Assembly (NCBI RefSeq): GCF_002847015.1
Contig: NZ_CP025085.1
Location: forward strand, 1,116,001-1,180,000
Length of the DNA: 64,000 nucleotides
Source of the DNA: Prodigiosinella confusarubida
GTDB lineage: Bacteria > Pseudomonadota > Gammaproteobacteria > Enterobacterales > Enterobacteriaceae
Direction of reading: 5' to 3'
The stretch's first letter is position 1. Each line of letters begins with the position of its first letter. The notes beneath the pieces are model-generated. The model saw only the letters and a list, made by a program, of their open reading frames with translations, had not been told where the DNA came from and did not search any database. Positions 10,447 through 19,251 of this stretch are shown here, in pieces. The translations under genes and the position numbers were made by a program.

Positions 10447-11346
10447 TCAATATTGATTGATGGAACGAATCATCGATTGTTTTGCGGTTTCCAGATGATT
10501 ACGCAATGCCAGCGTGGCATCCAGGTCGTTACGGCAGATCAAGGCGCTGAGGATGGTCATGTGTTCATCAACAGCAATAATGTTGCGTTGTTTTAAATCA
10601 CTCTCATCCCACTGATAATGAAAATGGAAAATAACAGATATGATCTCAAGGGATTGATTGAAAAACGTATTTTTAGCAGCGGAAAGGATCAGAGCGTGAA
10701 AATCACGGTCAAGCTGGGAGAACATGCGGTAATTGTCGCCAATGCTGTCACGTAACAATCGGTGGCGTTCAAGCAGGGCTTTGGCCTCCAGCCATAATGG
10801 ATCATGTTCTGGCCGGTTCAGAAAGTGTTGTAATGAATGGATTTCCAGCATTTCACGTAATTCAAAGAGTTGTTCAGCATACGACTGATCAAACTGTTTC
10901 ATGCTCCACTGACCGCGACGTTCACTGACGATCAGATTGTAGCGGCAAAATTTCAGCAGATATTCGCGTACCACGACCGGGCTAACGCCAGCGGCTCTGG
11001 CCAGTTGCAGTTCAGAGAATGTTTCACCACTTTTTAGCTGGCGCTGATTGATCATATTGAAAAAAGCCTGCTCAAAAATCCGGTTTTGTTCGTCCAGCGG
11101 CGCGGAAATGCACTCAAAACCGTCATGGTGCCCAGGTGTTCGTATGATGCTGTAGTCCCTGCCTACTTGCGCCAAGACGCCTTGTTCCGTGAGGTGGTTT
11201 AAAATATGGCGGACGGTGGTGCGGCTGATATTGTACATTTCGGCCAATGCCGACTGGGAAGGTAGCGGTGAAGGGATATGGCCGCGGACCATCCCGTCAA
11301 TAATCTGGTTAATCACGTTGTGGCGGAGATTTTGTGAGCGGCTCAT
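10447..11346 (-). CDS. lgoR: GntR/FadR-type transcriptional regulator LgoR
   Basis: This is the probable regulator of L-galactonate use. The N-terminal winged helix (QSALAEMYNISRTTVRHIL) is followed by a second HTH-like segment (SELQLARAAGVSPVVVREYL) and a helical FCD-like effector domain ending QSMIRSIN. I choose ATG 11346 (MSRSQNLRHN), which matches the start of E. coli LgoR and has AGGAA upstream; the open frame extends to 11412 without a ribosome-binding site. The protein has 299 residues. It is divergent from lgoD, and their shared 142-bp gap contains a GTGAT-GA-ATCAC repeat at 11401 that may be an operator. Confidence 0.88.
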   Translation of the reverse strand: MSRSQNLRHNVINQIIDGMVRGHIPSPLPSQSALAEMYNISRTTVRHILNHLTEQGVLAQVGRDYSIIRTPGHHDGFECISAPLDEQNRIFEQAFFNMINQRQLKSGETFSELQLARAAGVSPVVVREYLLKFCRYNLIVSERRGQWSMKQFDQSYAEQLFELREMLEIHSLQHFLNRPEHDPLWLEAKALLERHRLLRDSIGDNYRMFSQLDRDFHALILSAAKNTFFNQSLEIISVIFHFHYQWDESDLKQRNIIAVDEHMTILSALICRNDLDATLALRNHLETAKQSMIRSINQY

Positions 11347-11488
11347 TTTCAGGTTCCTGTTTTTTTTGTTATTAAAACCATATTTAAAACATTTTTTTTC
11401 GTGATGAATCACAAATTATGTTTGTGGTTTAAACCTATTTAATTTTTTCATTAATAACTGTCGTAATACAGAAAGGGAGATTTAAAAA

Positions 11489-12511
11489 ATGGTTATGATG
11501 AAATCATTGGTGTGTTTAGAACCAGAAAATATGCTTTTCCAGCAGCGTAATAAGCCCATTCCGGCAGATAATGAGGTGTTGATAAAAATAAAGACAGTGG
11601 GAATTTGTGGTACGGATATTCATGCCTGGGCGGGGAAACAACCTTTTTTCAGTTATCCACGGGTGTTAGGCCATGAAATATGTGGGGAGGTGGTCGGTCT
11701 TGGCAATAATATTCATGATATACGAATCGGAAAACAGGTCGTAGTTATCCCCTATGTGGCCTGTAAAAAATGCCCGGCTTGCTTGAGTGGGCGTACTAAT
11801 TGCTGCGAAAATATTTCAGTGATTGGTGTACATCAGGATGGTGGATTTAGTGAATATCTGAGTGTACCGGTGACTAATATTTTATTGGCGGAGGGGATTG
11901 ATCCTGAATCTGCGGCATTGATTGAGCCATTTGCTATCAGTGCTCATGCTGTTTGTCGGGCAGAGATCAAACCCGAAGAGCCGGTGCTGGTGGTGGGGGC
12001 CGGGCCTATCGGGTTGGGTGTGGCGGCGATAGCCAAGGCGGACGGCGCTCATGTGTTGGTTGCAGATACCAGTGCGGAACGACGTACTCATGTACAACGG
12101 TATCTACAGCTTGAAGCATTGGATCCTGCGCAGGCAGATTTTGATGCGCAGTTGCGTGAGAAATTCAGTGGCTCGCTGGCGCAGAAGGTGATCGACGCCA
12201 CCGGCAATCCGCTGGCGATGAATAACACCGTTAATTTGATTCGTCACGGCGGCAGCATCATTTTCGTCGGACTGTTTAAAGGGGAATTGCAGTTTTCTGA
12301 TCCTGAATTCCATAAGAAAGAGACCACCATAATGGGAAGCCGTAATGCAACCCTGGACGACTTTGCCAAAGTGGGGCGCTTAATGGTTGAGGGCAAGCTC
12401 AGGGCCGAGATGATGTTGACCCACCGTTACCGTTTTGATGTGCTGGCCGATGTTTATGAAAAGGATGTGATTAATAACCGCGATCTGATCAAAGGCGTCA
12501 TTCATTTCTGA
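11489..12511 (+). CDS. lgoD: L-galactonate 5-dehydrogenase, zinc-dependent MDR family
   Basis: Oxidises L-galactonate to D-tagaturonate with NAD in the E. coli pathway. The 340 residues equal E. coli LgoD and share long identical blocks (VGICGTDIHAW, KVIDATGN, FSDPEFHKKETT). The catalytic zinc site is in CGTDIHAW and GHEICGE. The structural zinc Cys cluster is CKKCPACLSGRTNCC. The Rossmann motif is VVGAGPIGLG. Start ATG 11489 follows AAGGGAG. Downstream hexuronate enzymes would be needed to finish the pathway and are not in this window. Confidence 0.92.
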   Translation: MVMMKSLVCLEPENMLFQQRNKPIPADNEVLIKIKTVGICGTDIHAWAGKQPFFSYPRVLGHEICGEVVGLGNNIHDIRIGKQVVVIPYVACKKCPACLSGRTNCCENISVIGVHQDGGFSEYLSVPVTNILLAEGIDPESAALIEPFAISAHAVCRAEIKPEEPVLVVGAGPIGLGVAAIAKADGAHVLVADTSAERRTHVQRYLQLEALDPAQADFDAQLREKFSGSLAQKVIDATGNPLAMNNTVNLIRHGGSIIFVGLFKGELQFSDPEFHKKETTIMGSRNATLDDFAKVGRLMVEGKLRAEMMLTHRYRFDVLADVYEKDVINNRDLIKGVIHF

Positions 12512-12833
12512 ATCTGTTCAATCGGTGTCCCGCTGTGATGTTGAACGTTCTGTGGATAGTGATGTTAACCGTGAAATGTTGCTGTCGCGCCTTATCGCGC
12601 GACGCACGCTTACCGATTTTAGCGCGGTGACGGTTCCCCGGTTGCCAGGAAGGGCACTCTTGCATGTCGTTTTACATGTATAGATACAAAAAGACATCCT
12701 TTTATATAAAAAAGTCTTTTTAGACTCACTCAGTTTCAAATGCTCATACACTGCGCCTTCTCTATTGATAAACTAAATGATATCAATAATCATTACTGTT
12801 TAATCGAACATCCTATTTCCAGGGGCGAGTTCA
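12512..12833. other. lgoD-efeU intergenic region
   Basis: No gene is seen in these 322 bases. The distal part is AT-rich and contains the Fur-box-like sequence annotated separately. A weak inverted GC-rich patch lies near 12590-12625. Confidence 0.6.
12779..12797 (+). promoter_or_regulatory. Fur box upstream of efeUOB
   Basis: GATATCAATAATCATTACT matches the 19-bp Fur consensus GATAATGATAATCATTATC at 14 of 19 positions, including the whole central ATAATCATTA. It lies 36 bp before the efeU start, as expected for iron repression. Confidence 0.75.
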
Positions 12834-14465
12834 TTGTTAGCTACATTCGTTATCGGGCTGCGTGAGGGGTTGGAAGCGGCGCTTATCGTTGGCATTATTG
12901 CGGCTTTTTTACGTAAAAATGGCAAAAGTCTCACTGCCATGTGGGCGGGGGTTTTTCTGGCCGTTCTCCTTTCTGTGATTGTCGGTGTCGTGCTTGAAAT
13001 GACTGAACACGCGTTACCTCAGGCAAGCCAGGAAGGGATGGAGGCGATTATCGGTGCTGTCGCCGTCTTCTTTGTCACCGGCATGATTATGTGGATGAAT
13101 ACGCATGCTCATAATATGAAGAGAGCGCTGGAAAACGAAGCCGCACAGGCCATCAGCCAATCCAGTGCCTGGGCGCTGGCCAGTATGGCGTTTCTGGCCG
13201 TTCTCAAAGAGGGCTTCGAGACGAGCGTTTTTTTGCTGGCTACTTTCTCAGTGGCGCAATCTGCCGCGTGGGCTGCCATCGGCGCTGTTATCGGTCTGAT
13301 CATGGCAGTCATTATTGGCTGCGGTATCTATTTCGGCGGCGTTCGTATCAATCTGTCTCGATTTTTCCGTTTTACCGGTCTTTTCCTGATCCTGGTCGCG
13401 GGGGGATTGATTATTACCTCTCTGCGCAGTGCCCATGAAGCCGGTTGGCTTAATATCGGCCAGGAGCGGATTGCCAACCTCTCCTGGTTGGTGCCACCGG
13501 GTTCGATACAGTCTGCATTGATCACCGGTGTGCTTGGTATTCCGGCAGACCCGTGTTTGATAGAAGTGCTAGGGTGGTTTTTCTATATTGCTATCGTTGT
13601 CCTGTTTATCTACTGGCCCTCAGACCGTCGTCCTTCGACAAAAGTAGCCGTACGTTGGCTGTTGAGTAGTGCTCTGGTACTGGCTTTGTCTGCCTTGTCA
13701 TTGTTCCTGTATTACCCCAAGCCCACGTTGCAAATACCGAATACTGCACCCTTGGTCAGTAACGAGACACAAAACCCAGCCGGTCAACTGACACTCCTGA
13801 AAAAAGCGGACAATGGTTATCAGCTAAACGTGATATCAACCGGCAGTAAACCCAGAATATTGAATTTATCCACTGATGCGCAGGTGAAGGGTAACCATGA
13901 TGGGTTTGTGGTCGAGATGTGGTCGATCAGACGGTCACTGACACCCGAGGACGCGCCTAAGGTACTGACCCTGGATCAAGTCGTTGAGCTCTATGGTAAC
14001 CGTATTCCTATTGGCCTGAATCCCTCACAGCATCCTGGCCCCTATCAGGCGGAATGGACAGTTCACTGCGCCATTGATGTCTCTATTGCTCAAGGGGTGT
14101 TACTGAACGCCAGCGGGCATTCCGATGATGTTGTCACGCTCTCGGGAAGCGGTCTTCAATCACCAAGAACTGTCACCGCCCGTAATGATAAGCCTATGTC
14201 TGCATGTCACTGGCAGGTGGCCCGCGCCTATCGACAAAACGTTGAGGCGGCGCTGCAACGGATGCAGACGCTTCAGGATTCTTCCCGTTTCTGGGCCGTA
14301 ATACTGCCCCTCTTTTTAACTGTACTCGCGCTTATTTTTGTCTTTTGCGCATTACGGATGTCATGGACACACCATAAGCAACGACAGCCGATATCTGCCA
14401 AAAACAGCCTGTTATTTAGCCCCGCAAAATCGACGACATTACCTGAAAATAACCAAAGGAAATAA
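12834..14465 (+). CDS. efeU: Ferrous iron permease EfeU (FTR1 family) with a C-terminal extension
   Basis: This is the inner-membrane permease of the EfeUOB iron uptake system. Both REXXE-type iron motifs are present: LREGLEAALI near residue 8 and LKEGFETSVF near residue 125. Seven to eight membrane segments fill residues 1-295. Unlike E. coli EfeU (276 residues), this protein has 543: a soluble, probably periplasmic region of about 180 residues follows (about 300-480), then one more membrane segment (about 485-510) and a basic tail. The start is TTG at 12834, after AGGGGCGAG. The end lies four bases before efeO. Confidence 0.9.
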   Translation: MLATFVIGLREGLEAALIVGIIAAFLRKNGKSLTAMWAGVFLAVLLSVIVGVVLEMTEHALPQASQEGMEAIIGAVAVFFVTGMIMWMNTHAHNMKRALENEAAQAISQSSAWALASMAFLAVLKEGFETSVFLLATFSVAQSAAWAAIGAVIGLIMAVIIGCGIYFGGVRINLSRFFRFTGLFLILVAGGLIITSLRSAHEAGWLNIGQERIANLSWLVPPGSIQSALITGVLGIPADPCLIEVLGWFFYIAIVVLFIYWPSDRRPSTKVAVRWLLSSALVLALSALSLFLYYPKPTLQIPNTAPLVSNETQNPAGQLTLLKKADNGYQLNVISTGSKPRILNLSTDAQVKGNHDGFVVEMWSIRRSLTPEDAPKVLTLDQVVELYGNRIPIGLNPSQHPGPYQAEWTVHCAIDVSIAQGVLLNASGHSDDVVTLSGSGLQSPRTVTARNDKPMSACHWQVARAYRQNVEAALQRMQTLQDSSRFWAVILPLFLTVLALIFVFCALRMSWTHHKQRQPISAKNSLLFSPAKSTTLPENNQRK

Positions 14466-14469
14466 ACTC

Positions 14470-15696
14470 ATGTCTAAAAAAATAGTTAAGCGAAAAGAAC
14501 CGCTGATGACCGTTGCTGGCCTGACTACACTGCTAATGTTTTCGATGGGGGCTTCGGCAAATAATGCCATGTCTGCTCCGGTAAAAAACGGTGTTTCACA
14601 AGTGAATATCACTATGACGGGGGCAGACGGCGGCACCTGTATGATTGACAACAATTCAGCGAAAGCAGGTCCGATTACGTTTAATGTTATCAATAAGACC
14701 GCAACCGCCATTACCGAAGTCGAGTTGCAGAGCAATAATCGTATACTTGGTGAGAAAGAAAACCTTGCCCCTGGTCTGCCGGCCGTGAAATTTACGCTGA
14801 CCCTTGATGGTGGCAAATATCAAATTTATTGCCCGGGCGCCAAACAGGAAATGATCAATTTTACCGTTACCGGTAAAAGCGCAATTCGGCCTACTGGCAG
14901 TACCGCGACGCTGCTGGCGCAAGGTACGAAAGACTACGCTATCTATGTAAATGGTGTGGTTGATGCCATGGTTGTTGCTGTTAATCGCCTGGCCGCAGAT
15001 ATTAATGCCGGCGATTTAAGCAAAGCGAAAGCTGATTATGCTAAAGCGCGCCCTTTCTATGAACGTATTGAATCCAATGTAGATGGCTTTGTGCTGCCTG
15101 GCTTCAAAGCCACCAATAATGCCGGTAATCTTGACTATCTCATTGATATGCGAGCGTCTAATCTCGACCCTAAAGTCGGCTGGCACGGATTCCATGCGAT
15201 TGAACGTGACTTGTTTGGTCGTGGTGAAATTACCCCGGATACCAAAAAATTGTCCAGTGAACTACAACAGAATGTCGCCAAACTGGACACGCTGGTTAAA
15301 GGGCTAACCTACAAACCAGAAGATTTGGCTAATGGTGCAGCGGACCTGTTGGAAGAGGTTCAGAACACCAAAATTAACGGGGAAGAAGAGGCATTCAGTC
15401 ACATTGACCTGGTTGACTTCGCTGGCAATGTGGAGGGTGCCGAACAAGCCTTTTTTGACCTGCGGCCTGGCCTTGAAAAGATTGACCCGGATTTGACCAG
15501 GCAGATTTCTGCGCAATTTGCAGTCGTGCATAATCAGTTGGAAATGTATCGCGATCCTAAGGTTGCCGGTGGCTATAAATATTACACTGCCGAGCTGAAA
15601 GCTGCCGATGCCGCGAAACTGAGCCGCACTATTCAGGCGTTACAAGAGCCGTTGTCGAAAATCGGCGAGAAAGTAGCGGCTAATAAAGGAGCTTGA
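14470..15696 (+). CDS. efeO: Periplasmic iron-uptake protein EfeO (cupredoxin plus M75 peptidase-like domain)
   Basis: This is the periplasmic component of EfeUOB. A signal peptide ends near residue 30 (MGASA). A cupredoxin-like domain (about 35-140) follows, then an imelysin/M75-like domain with the HXXE-type metal motif in GWHGFHAIERDLFG. ATG 14470 with AAGGA upstream is the correct start; an open frame beginning at 14338 overlaps efeU and has no support. The 408 residues are somewhat longer than E. coli EfeO (375). The operon continues into efeB after 3 bases. Confidence 0.93.
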   Translation: MSKKIVKRKEPLMTVAGLTTLLMFSMGASANNAMSAPVKNGVSQVNITMTGADGGTCMIDNNSAKAGPITFNVINKTATAITEVELQSNNRILGEKENLAPGLPAVKFTLTLDGGKYQIYCPGAKQEMINFTVTGKSAIRPTGSTATLLAQGTKDYAIYVNGVVDAMVVAVNRLAADINAGDLSKAKADYAKARPFYERIESNVDGFVLPGFKATNNAGNLDYLIDMRASNLDPKVGWHGFHAIERDLFGRGEITPDTKKLSSELQQNVAKLDTLVKGLTYKPEDLANGAADLLEEVQNTKINGEEEAFSHIDLVDFAGNVEGAEQAFFDLRPGLEKIDPDLTRQISAQFAVVHNQLEMYRDPKVAGGYKYYTAELKAADAAKLSRTIQALQEPLSKIGEKVAANKGA

Positions 15697-15699
15697 TCC

Positions 15700-16965
15700 A
15701 TGAGCCATAAACACTATTCGGACAAGATCGGCACGTTTTCACGCCGTGATTTACTGAAAGGTGCAGTTGCCAGCGCTCTGGTCATTCCGGTAGCCAGTTC
15801 TGCGCACAGCCAGGCGGTTGCGGCGAGCGATCCCGACGACATGATTGATTTGTCACACCAGCATGCTTTTTATGGTGTGGGTGGTCAGCCGGGGATAAGT
15901 ACGCCACCTCAGCGCTATATCATGTTCATGACGTTTGATTTGACGACCTCGAGTCGGCGGGATTTGCAGGTATTACTGGCACGTTGGTCATCGGCTATTG
16001 CGCAGTTGATGAAGGGGGGAACTATCGGACAGGTAGAACCCCTCAGAGAGAGTGGCGTAGGAATGGATACGGGTGAAGCGCTGGATTTGGGCCCCGCCTC
16101 GTTGACCGTGACGGTCGGTCTCGGTCCACGCGTGTTTACGGATACTTTCGGTCTTGCCCAACAGAAACCCGCCCTGATGCGTGAATTGATTCCATTGCCT
16201 AGTGATAACCTGCAAGCGGAATTGAGCGGGGGAGACCTTTCACTGCAAGCCTGCGCCGATGACCCGCAAGTTGCTTATCATGCCATTCGCGATCTGGCGC
16301 GTATTGCTAAAAGCACCGGTGCGGCAGCGACGCGCTGGACACTGATGGGATTTGGTCGTGCTTCTGCGGGAAAAGGGCAGTCGACGCCACGTAATCTTTT
16401 TGGTTTTAAGGACGGCACCCGTAATATCACCGAGAAAGCCGATTTCGATAAATACGTCTGGATCAAAGACGGTGGTCCAGCGTGGCAACAGCAGGGCTGT
16501 TATCAGGTGGTGCGTAAAATCAAAATGCACATTGAGAACTGGGATACCGATCGCGTAAGCGATCAGAACAACATTTTTGGACGACACAAAGTGTCTGGCG
16601 CACCGCTCAGCGGGAAAAAAGAGTTTGATACCCCTGACTTTGATAAGACAGATTCCGAAGGAAACTTGATTATTCCCGCCACATCTCACATTAGTCTGGC
16701 CGCGCATGAGAATAATCAAGGCACAAAAATTCTGCGTCGTTCCTATAACTATACTGACGGACTGAATAATATGGCCCAACTGGATGCCGGCCTGTTATTT
16801 ATCAGTTATCAGAAAGACCCTGCACAGTTTGAAAAACTTCAAACCAAATTAGGGGCGTCCGACGCGATGAATGAATATATTTCGCATATTGGTTCGGGGA
16901 TTTTTTTTGTTCCTCCCGCGCCAAAGGAAGGTTCTTATATTGGTGCCGAAATGTTTGATGTTTAA
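15700..16965 (+). CDS. efeB: Deferrochelatase/peroxidase EfeB, DyP family, Tat-exported
   Basis: A haem-containing dye-decolourising-type peroxidase exported folded. The twin-arginine signal is visible (TFSRRDLLKGAVASALVIP, residues about 12-30). The DyP signature GXXDG appears as FGFKDGTRN, and the proximal haem-ligand region is near RRSYNYTDG. EfeB is thought to oxidise ferrous iron for delivery through EfeO and EfeU. The 421 residues match the family. It is the last gene of efeUOB; a long hairpin follows at 17024. Confidence 0.95.
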   Translation: MSHKHYSDKIGTFSRRDLLKGAVASALVIPVASSAHSQAVAASDPDDMIDLSHQHAFYGVGGQPGISTPPQRYIMFMTFDLTTSSRRDLQVLLARWSSAIAQLMKGGTIGQVEPLRESGVGMDTGEALDLGPASLTVTVGLGPRVFTDTFGLAQQKPALMRELIPLPSDNLQAELSGGDLSLQACADDPQVAYHAIRDLARIAKSTGAAATRWTLMGFGRASAGKGQSTPRNLFGFKDGTRNITEKADFDKYVWIKDGGPAWQQQGCYQVVRKIKMHIENWDTDRVSDQNNIFGRHKVSGAPLSGKKEFDTPDFDKTDSEGNLIIPATSHISLAAHENNQGTKILRRSYNYTDGLNNMAQLDAGLLFISYQKDPAQFEKLQTKLGASDAMNEYISHIGSGIFFVPPAPKEGSYIGAEMFDV

Positions 16966-17023
16966 ATAAGTTTTATCTCTTTTTGCCTGGCGAGTTTGCA
17001 ATTAGGCAGATTCTATTGACGAT

Positions 17024-17063
17024 GAGAGGGGAATATTGGCAGTTTGCCTGATATTCCCCTCTC
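17024..17063. terminator. Long inverted repeat between convergent efeB and the Lrp-type gene
   Basis: A perfect 13-bp stem (GAGAGGGGAATAT / ATATTCCCCTCTC) encloses a 14-base loop that itself contains GGCA/TGCC. It lies between two convergent stop codons. There is no T-run, but the stability and position suggest bidirectional transcript-end protection or termination. Confidence 0.65.
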
Positions 17064-17079
17064 AGCACGCTGGCCGGTT

Positions 17080-17565
17080 TTAGCGTGGGGACGGCTTTTT
17101 AAGCGGAAATGAGACAAACGGTTTGATCTCTTTGAGTACAAACATGCTTTGCATCTCTTTGATGCCGGGTAAACGCCTAATCACCGACATGGCGAACTCG
17201 GCATAGGAATCCAGATCCGGCGAGACGACCTGCAATAAAAAGTCGGCATCGCCGCCAATGCTGTAGCAGGACACCACGTTTTCCAAATCAGTCACTTCTT
17301 GTTCAAACTTGCGCGCTTCCGCTTGGCTGTGGCTATCGATACTGACCCGGACAAAAACCATCACCCCGAGGCCAATTTTGCGCCTGTCCAGCACTGCCCG
17401 ATAACCCTGAATAATGTGGTCTTCTTCCAGCTTACGCACCTTGCGCCAGCAAGGTGAAGATGACATTCCTATTTTGTCGGCCAATGTCTGGTTGGTAATG
17501 CGGGCATCTTTTTGCAGTAAGGTCAGAATTTTAATATCTGTCAGGTTTAATGTTGATTCGGTCAT
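17080..17565 (-). CDS. Lrp/AsnC-family transcriptional regulator
   Basis: A feast/famine regulator of 161 residues. The N-terminal HTH (about 8-55, NLTDIKILTLLQKDARITNQ) is followed by the C-terminal RAM ligand-binding domain (VVSCYSIGGDADFLLQVV). I choose ATG 17565 (MTESTLNL); the open frame runs to 17676 but its N terminus is atypical. It is divergent from a LysE-type exporter across about 215 AT-rich bases, an arrangement common for amino-acid export pairs, so it probably senses the exported amino acid. Confidence 0.88.
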   Translation of the reverse strand: MTESTLNLTDIKILTLLQKDARITNQTLADKIGMSSSPCWRKVRKLEEDHIIQGYRAVLDRRKIGLGVMVFVRVSIDSHSQAEARKFEQEVTDLENVVSCYSIGGDADFLLQVVSPDLDSYAEFAMSVIRRLPGIKEMQSMFVLKEIKPFVSFPLKKPSPR

Positions 17566-17780
17566 ATTATTTCTTAAATGGCGACTGAATAGGTAAATAT
17601 TACCTTTATTAGCGGAAGGTTCAACAGTTAAAGGCAACCCTTTTCTTTTTTCAGCAGGCATAATATCGGCATTCAATGATGTTATTTATGTATTGGTAAT
17701 AATTATGATATAAATCAATGTATTGAAATTAAAATGGAGCCTGTTTCCACAAGAATGGCAGCAATAAAAGAGAAGGATAA

Positions 17781-18410
17781 ATGATGTTGGAACCTACACA
17801 AATTCTGGCTTATATCTCGGCATTGGGGTTGGCTGCGGCCATTCCGGGACCAGGGATGACCGCGTTGGTTGCCCGTAGTGTGAGCGGTGGGGCGATAGCC
17901 GGTTTTTCCATGCTGTTTGGTTTAATCATTGGTGACCTGACTTACCTCTCTTTTGCGGTATTCGGTCTGGCGGTGGTGGCACACAGTTACAGCGCGTTGT
18001 TTACGTTAATCCGTTGGGGCGCGGCGGCTTATCTCGCCTGGCTGGCCTGGCAATTCTGGGCGCATAACCCACAAACCATCAATATCGATCAGAAAACCCG
18101 TCGCGGGGAGCTGACTTCAGCCTGGCTATCGGGGTTGACCATTACGTTGGGAAATCCGAAGACCATCGCTTTTTATCTCGCGTTATTGCCGCTGGTTATC
18201 TCGCTGAATACGGTTTCGCTACGAAGTTGGGGATTGGTGCTGGTGCCGTTGACTATTAGCGTGTTGCTGGCGGTCGGTGCGATGTTTATCCTTGGCGCGC
18301 TCAAAATCAGACATTTTCTGGCCAGCACTCATGCCCAACGGCTGTTATTCAGGACGGCCGCGTTTATTATGGCCGCCGCTGCGTTGGGGATGATGCTGAA
18401 AACCCACTAG
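17781..18410 (+). CDS. LysE/RhtB-family amino acid exporter
   Basis: A 209-residue inner-membrane protein with six predicted hydrophobic segments and the family signature GPGMTALVARSVSGG near residue 23. Members export amino acids or homoserine derivatives; the substrate here is unknown. Two adjacent ATGs (17781, 17784) are possible. AAGGA sits better spaced for the second, giving 208 residues. It is divergent from the Lrp-type regulator and convergent with the sugar kinase gene 12 bp downstream. Confidence 0.85.
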   Translation: MMLEPTQILAYISALGLAAAIPGPGMTALVARSVSGGAIAGFSMLFGLIIGDLTYLSFAVFGLAVVAHSYSALFTLIRWGAAAYLAWLAWQFWAHNPQTINIDQKTRRGELTSAWLSGLTITLGNPKTIAFYLALLPLVISLNTVSLRSWGLVLVPLTISVLLAVGAMFILGALKIRHFLASTHAQRLLFRTAAFIMAAAALGMMLKTH

Positions 18411-18422
18411 TCGGACCGGTGG

Positions 18423-19235
18423 CTAATACGCTTCCCCTTCACCAAATGCGCCTTCGACCAGGCAGATTTTTGCGGCAAATTCGGCACCAGCAGAAAGCGC
18501 TTGCGTCGGGTCACGGTGAGCGTGTAGCGACAATAGAAACGCGGTAATAAAGGCGTCACCTGCGCCCAGCGTATCGACAGGAGTAACCCGTAGCGGGGAT
18601 TGATGCAGCCACCGTGTGCCATCGTATAACATCGCGCCTTCAGCGCCTCGGGTGGCGACCGCGTATCGACTGCCGGCGAGGTTTGCCGCCTGTAACAACG
18701 ATGTCGTCTCCTCCAGTGAATATTGCGCGCAGGAGAAAAAGGCAAAGTCGAGATAAGGGCACAATGCCAGTGCGGCGTCGCACTCAAAGTCGTCGGAAAA
18801 GTCGTAAGACAGCCATCCTGACAGGTGGGCCAATGCTGGCAGGAACGGATCAATATAACTGTAACTGCTGGTGTGGATAATATCGAAATCGGCAAGCCAG
18901 TCCCGGTGTTCCAGAATAAACGACAAGGATTCGGTTTGCCTCACGCCTCCTCGATTAGAGCCGAGAAAAATGCGCTCTCCTTCCTGCAAGGTCAGGCTGG
19001 CGTAACCATTTTCGCCCGCTACCTGACGACAGTGCGTAATATCAATCTCTCGGCTGGCGAGTACGCGAAGCAGGTGATCGGCGGCGGCGTCGTTGCCAAA
19101 AATTCCCAGATAGGCTGATGTGACGCCCAGCATATCGGCATACACGCTAAAATTGAGCGCATTTCCGCCGGGATAACGTATTCGTCGGTGTTCATACTGG
19201 TCGACAACATTATCGCCAATGCCGATCACTTTCAT
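18423..19235 (-). CDS. PfkB-family kinase, probable fructosyl-amino acid 6-kinase (FrlD/FraD-like)
   Basis: A ribokinase-fold kinase of 270 residues. The N-terminal GIGDNVVDQYEH and the RYPGGNALNFSVYA substrate motif resemble FrlD (fructoselysine 6-kinase). The C-terminal PfkB signature DTLGAGDAFITAF carries the catalytic Asp and anion hole. ATG 19235 (MKVIGIGDN) with AGAGG upstream is preferred over the frame start at 19262. It lies 16 bp after a FraB/FrlB-like deglycase, so the pair probably phosphorylates and then cleaves an Amadori compound. The exact amino acid partner cannot be read from sequence. Confidence 0.85.
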   Translation of the reverse strand: MKVIGIGDNVVDQYEHRRIRYPGGNALNFSVYADMLGVTSAYLGIFGNDAAADHLLRVLASREIDITHCRQVAGENGYASLTLQEGERIFLGSNRGGVRQTESLSFILEHRDWLADFDIIHTSSYSYIDPFLPALAHLSGWLSYDFSDDFECDAALALCPYLDFAFFSCAQYSLEETTSLLQAANLAGSRYAVATRGAEGAMLYDGTRWLHQSPLRVTPVDTLGAGDAFITAFLLSLHAHRDPTQALSAGAEFAAKICLVEGAFGEGEAY

Positions 19236-19251
19236 GTGCAGACCTCTTTGA

